A stretch of 64,000 nucleotides of DNA from Liolophura sinensis (taxonomy: Eukaryota > Mollusca > Polyplacophora > Chitonida > Chitonidae): positions 66,500,984 to 66,564,983 of the forward strand of contig NC_088300.1 of assembly GCF_032854445.1 (NCBI RefSeq), read 5' to 3'. Below the pieces are notes generated by a model. The model ran no database searches and was not told the DNA's origin. It was given only the letters and a program-made list of their open reading frames with translations. Positions 61,901-64,000 of the stretch are shown here, piece by piece (positions within the stretch are counted from its first letter, which is position 1; every line of letters begins with the position of its first letter). Position numbers and translations under genes: made by a program.

Positions 61901-63827
61901 ATGGTCGCGGGTTTCCTCCCACCGTAATGCTGGCCGCAGTCGTATAATTGAAATATGCTTGAGTCCGGTGTAAAACACCAATCCCTTAATAAGGATGTTT
62001 TGTCTGTTGAGTTTGATAAGTGTTGCGCAGAAGGAGTTTCATTGTGTAGCAAATGACAAGCCATCGTATGTATAACTGTATCAGAATGGTAAGTGATAAA
62101 CAGTAAACTGTGTTCACATGTGTACAAATTGAGATACATGAGATTTTCTGCAGGAATCGTTGACAGGTTGTGTGCCGTGTATAAATAGTACATGTTATAG
62201 CTGAACCCATCATTTTGTGCTTTTGTGTGAGGTTGTGTTTTTGAGTTTTAATGCCTTGCCAACATTGTAGTTTTCCTTTTGATAAACACAGACATAGTCA
62301 AAACCATTTCTGGCCCGGTTAGCTAGTTGGTTTCTCCAAAAGATCGGTCCTTGACCTATGAATGTACTAGTTTGGCTTTGGTCTTTTGAGGTTTGTTGGG
62401 TGAAGTGAGGGCACATGTAGTTTCTGAGCTCAGTTTTCTACAACCACAAACTTGATCATACATGATGTCATATACATGAAACATTCTGGATAAAAAAACA
62501 ATAAAGCAAGTACAAATTTACATTTACTGAAGAAGGTTGTCCGCTAACTGTAATCTTTTATGTCAAGTGAATGGCCCAAGCTTAAAGGTATGTTATAAAA
62601 TTGACTGATCAACTGACCACAGACAAACAAATTGACATAAAGAGATGCTTGTAGCCAATAATAAGTAAAAATCACAACAGAGAAAAAAGGAAGAAATTCA
62701 AATTCGGAGTAAATACTGTATACTCACAATGCCTCTTTGTTGCATGTGTAGGGTGAAAGAGCTCACAGAAACCCTGGGTCAGACTCAGGAGGAGTTGAAA
62801 ACAATGGAAGAGAATATGACATTTAAGGAAAATGAGCTGGAGGTGAGTCAAAGAAGTTGTTTGTGACTGCAATACAGCACATACAATTTTAAAACTAATT
62901 GTGGATAGACGTTTTTGTTACCAATTTTAAAAGTAGAGTACACATATACGCTTAAGTATTCAGAGGTTTTTTATCATTACAGTTATGGTCATTCAGAGTA
63001 AGTGATCTGTTTGTATATATTGCCCTTATACACTAGTCATGCACAACATTTCATCTGTACTCATTCTTGGCAGGGTTGGTGTCTGGAAAGTTGTTTTAAA
63101 AGATACATGAAACGCTTTGGTTTTATTTTTTAATGTGCAAATTATTATACCAAGAAATTTTTCAACTTTCACTTTGGGGGGTGTAAAAATGTCAGTTTTC
63201 TTAAGGCCCCAGTGGCCAGTCTGGAACTTAAGTAGCTTGTAGTGGTGAAGTCAACGATGATCCCTGTTTAAAAAGAATTCTGTGAGGGACAGACTGAATG
63301 GGTCTGGCTGAATGGGGATGGGGTGTGGAGATCTGACCAAAAGAGGCGTGTGTTGGGGTGCGAATGGGGCGCTAAGCCGGACCGAAGAAGTCCATGAAGT
63401 ATCTTTTTTCATGTCACCTTGCCCAGACTGGAGCAACATGGTTCAAGGGGCACAGGGTGATTCGGGGGGTGTTCACCATGTTCATAACTGGATCAACGAT
63501 GGCGTAATTTCCCAAAAAATCTGACCACCGATGGAAAATATGCAGAATATGAAGGTGTAATTTACAAGTATAAAAATACCCCCAAAATGAAATTTTTTTA
63601 ATGAAAATTCTGGGGCATAATTTTTTTTCATTTGGCATTAAAACATTATCGTTATTTTAGAGTTCCTTTTCATGTATCCTTTAAGGATTGTTGGGAAGGC
63701 TTGATGATATGCTATTGGAAGTATGGTAAGTTTCAACACCAAATGTTGTGTTCCCAGGTGTTACGTGACTGTTTTGTCCAGCTGAAGGCATTTGAAGATG
63801 AGAGGCCAGAAGATGGAAGCAGCTCAG
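43479..63827 (+). CDS. MIA3: TANGO1/MIA3 cargo receptor, 18 exons, runs off right edge
   Basis: Exons: 43479-43611, 46240-46372, 46879-46968, 47792-47912, 48460-48779, 49183-49357, 49736-49849, 50579-52626, 52807-52935, 53677-53713, 54090-54178, 54557-54634, 55308-55418, 55894-55965, 56920-57024, 61672-61703, 62752-62842, 63758-63827. All are GT-AG; phases agree except exon 2/3. About 1316 codons are present. Order: signal/hydrophobic start, SH3 domain, long acidic lumenal region, membrane segment (about 1060-1085), coiled coil. This is the TANGO1 plan. The protein sits at ER exit sites, holds cargo such as collagen (via HSP47 in vertebrates) through the lumenal SH3 domain, and recruits ERGIC membrane and COPII through the cytosolic part. 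The second coiled coil and Pro-rich Sec23-binding tail lie beyond base 64000. Introns carry three of the window's tandem arrays. Confidence 0.92.
43923..45174 (-). mobile_element. Decayed Penelope-like element with inverted terminal repeats
   Basis: Terminal repeats at 43923-44128 and 44972-45174 are inverted copies of each other, sharing for example 'aaaacacacagtttggttca' and 'gagcagtgttatgtacaata'. Between them the minus strand encodes reverse transcriptase motifs: FDVTSLFFTNVPVNET (near 44838), QVDGNSMGSPL (near 44640) and, in another frame, RYVDNIF (44547-44567), where the usual second Asp of YxDD is Asn. These motifs are typical of Penelope-like retroelements, which carry terminal repeats in direct or inverted orientation. 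Frameshifts and the altered catalytic box mark it as dead. It lies in TANGO1 intron 1, antisense. Confidence 0.75.
45078..45115 (+). ncRNA. Hammerhead-ribozyme-like core in the Penelope repeat
   Basis: The right terminal repeat contains ctgatga, then a hairpin-forming ggcaac/agtt/gtggcc segment (one mismatch), then cgaaag. This is the order CUGAUGA - stem II - GAAA of hammerhead ribozymes. The equivalent left copy (minus strand) has CTGACAA and CAAAAG, so its core is broken. Hammerheads are known in the terminal repeats of Penelope-like elements. Stems I and III were not verified. Confidence 0.45.
45182..45990 (+). mobile_element. Two SINE family A tails in TANGO1 intron 1
   Basis: Tail parts lie at about 45182-45292 ('ataagtgaaatattcttggg') and about 45868-45990 ('accataatgctggctgccat', tail 'caaataaatc'). 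Both are 5'-truncated. The sequence between them is unremarkable AT-rich intron. Confidence 0.6.
47932..48042. repeat. 24-bp x5 minisatellite next to TANGO1 exon 4 donor
   Basis: Five nearly perfect copies of cttccacctgcaggtagaa + tggtt begin about 20 bp after the exon 4 donor (ACAG|GTGAGA). Each unit contains ctgcag|gtagaa, itself a donor-like word. The period is a multiple of three, and the exon frame stays open through the array (KPLPPAGRMVLPPAGRMV...). Read-through would therefore add 8-residue repeats before a stop at 48043. Confidence 0.9.
48460..49849 (+). CDS. MIA3: TANGO1 exons 5-7: acidic lumenal segment
   Basis: Exon 5 (320 nt) is extremely acidic with degenerate D/E/T repeats (DDDDTDVEDDADVED, DIEDDTDIEDDTDVQEE). 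Exon 6 (175 nt) continues EKDDTEIDETEVGEEEVES. Exon 7 (114 nt) changes to a helical segment (YNELREQATEKEINELHQ). Low conservation of this region is normal for TANGO1. A second, in-frame donor-like site (ATTACAG|GTGGTG) occurs inside exon 6. Confidence 0.85.
49893..50345. repeat. 51-bp minisatellite next to TANGO1 exon 7 donor
   Basis: The 3' half (about 50090-50345) has a regular 51-bp period, measured as 51, 51, 50 and 51 between successive 'agtatagct' words. The unit contains 'agctgcagtaaaatgaacag' and 'agaatatgtagagrcc'. The 5' half (49893-50090) is a degenerate set of shorter related units ('cagctgcagtaaaatga...'). The array starts about 45 bp after the exon 7 donor. Confidence 0.85.
50579..52626 (+). 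CDS. MIA3: TANGO1 exon 8: 2-kb disordered acidic exon with coding repeats
   Basis: The acceptor is TTTTACAG|CA and the donor GTAATGAAG|GTAATA. It is 2048 nt, in one open frame of 682 codons, the largest exon in the window. Composition is Glu/Asp/Pro/Ser/Thr with almost no Cys, so lumenal and unstructured. At about 51922-52045 a 12-residue repeat (GEDDSSKEEEKP) occurs about three to four times with decay. Near the end, a conserved-looking segment (NDPYASDDHWSRRITDAQLE, then GLQWVVMK) precedes the membrane exon. The giant exon matches the organisation of vertebrate MIA3, where one exon also encodes most of the lumenal part (from memory). Confidence 0.92.
52807..52935 (+). CDS. MIA3: TANGO1 exon 9: membrane segment
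   Basis: 43 codons. SPPVLVFVTMATFVIMMTVT is followed by CCSCVCR, a cysteine-rich cytosolic edge that could be acylated (inference). It is preceded by MPPSIQNILEKEPLGL, comparable to the PEEIRPGPDFYGLPW stretch before the human transmembrane helix. The phase is 0 on both sides. Confidence 0.9.
53677..63827 (+). CDS. MIA3: TANGO1 exons 10-18: cytosolic coiled coil
   Basis: Nine short exons encode a continuous charged coiled coil: KENLEDELVESKKK, VKSLEKQLQTQQK, SLQAEVESYKETFKQAED, IERLQENIREWEAHAASLE, QIEALNEQVQFLETRKHQ, and onward. Exon 18 (VLRDCFVQLKAFEDERPEDG) aligns with human [20 protein letters not shown] near the end of the first coiled coil. In vertebrates this region tethers ERGIC membranes and binds cTAGE5. 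Exon 16 (61672-61703) is only 32 nt and follows the 100-bp satellite directly. Confidence 0.88.
56396..56790. mobile_element. MITE (tactgtaattcctcaa ends) split by a SINE
   Basis: The left end 'ggattcctcaacctttttgc' and right end 'aacgtttgaggaattacagt' are inverted copies. The middle shares 'atgaaagagcaactt' and 'gttggccaatttaag' with copies at 17941-18100 (interrupted by SINE-like sequence near 18095) and 9640-9748. Here a SINE family A copy sits inside at about 56430-56586, so the MITE is older than that SINE. Confidence 0.6.
57262..61665. repeat. 100-bp satellite array, about 44 copies, in TANGO1 intron 15
   Basis: Unit: aaacatgttgtctttgatg, tcatcatgtatattagtag, ctactcagcctcagcgttg, then tgtgattactta(ctt) given twice, and tgtcctcaaacagat. 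43 full units plus partial ends were traced from 57345. Four units are 101 bp long (cctcatcagttg instead of cctcagcgttg, at about 58590, 59690, 59990 and 60090). Other variants are cagat/catgt, attact/attacc and gatg/ggtg. Similarity between units is very high. The last partial unit ends a few bases before the exon 16 acceptor (tatttcag|ctt). The overlapping 65-codon frames inside it are by-products of the repeat and are not genes. Confidence 0.97.
61722..61849. mobile_element. MITE with 18-19 bp inverted ends
   Basis: The left end 'aggggccagtgtcatgaagc' pairs with the complement of the right end 'gcttcatgaaaccggccc'. It is about 128 bp, non-coding, and starts about 18 bp after the exon 16 donor. 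A SINE family A fragment follows at about 61866-61985. Confidence 0.65.
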
Positions 63828-64000
63828 GTAGGTTCTCAAAGTTATTGGTTTACCACTTAAAGCCATATGATATGAGATTATACAATGCTTAGTCTTTAAT
63901 TTATTTATTCATTTAACAAAACAAAAAACCAACGAAATGTTGAACTTGTGACTTTGAAAATGATATCCAGTAAATACTGGTACATTGTATGTTCAAAGTT

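Overview
The window is animal nuclear DNA. Genes are split into small exons with canonical GT-AG junctions, introns are long and AT-rich, and tRNA-derived SINEs, MITEs and minisatellites are dense. The recurring SINE, with its 'accataatgctggc...aagtgaaatattcttgag...aaataaataa' tail, and the frequent 'acatgtac' words suggest a marine invertebrate, probably a lophotrochozoan such as a mollusc. That assignment is an inference. No bacterial features, CRISPR arrays, rRNA genes or credible tRNA genes were seen.

Four conserved genes were rebuilt exon by exon. (1) Minus strand, 1-17683, possibly starting at 19360: the N-terminal part of the centrosome scaffold CEP192/Spd-2. Fourteen exons are in phase and the gene runs off the left edge. 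(2) Minus strand, 23957-26294: a complete five-exon FAM177 gene of 161 codons. (3) Plus strand, 26499-39600: a complete 14-exon TMEM62 gene of 640 codons, with a metallophosphoesterase domain and a C-terminal membrane region. (4) Plus strand, 43479-63827: TANGO1/MIA3, with 18 exons covering the signal sequence, SH3 domain, acidic lumenal region, membrane segment and first coiled coils. It runs off the right edge before the proline-rich tail. FAM177 and TMEM62 are head-to-head with about 204 bp between start codons. FAM177 and MIA-family genes are also linked in human (FAM177B/MIA3 on chromosome 1, FAM177A1/MIA2 on chromosome 14, from memory), so part of this order looks ancestral.

The accessory content is unusual. 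Four non-coding tandem arrays lie close to splice sites. A 55-bp array in CEP192 is built from copies of an exon end plus its 5' splice site. A 24-bp x5 array starts about 20 bp after a TANGO1 donor. A 51-bp array starts about 45 bp after another TANGO1 donor. A nearly homogeneous 100-bp, roughly 44-copy array stops only a few bases before a TANGO1 acceptor. A fifth array, of 36 bp, is translated inside the largest TANGO1 exon.

Mobile elements include a decayed Penelope-like element between about 205-bp inverted terminal repeats carrying a hammerhead-like core, a TTAA-flanked piggyBac-like remnant with GC-rich palindromes, several MITE families and many SINEs, some nested. As read, the TANGO1 SH3 coding sequence is one base short at the exon 2/3 junction, either a sequence error or a real frameshift.
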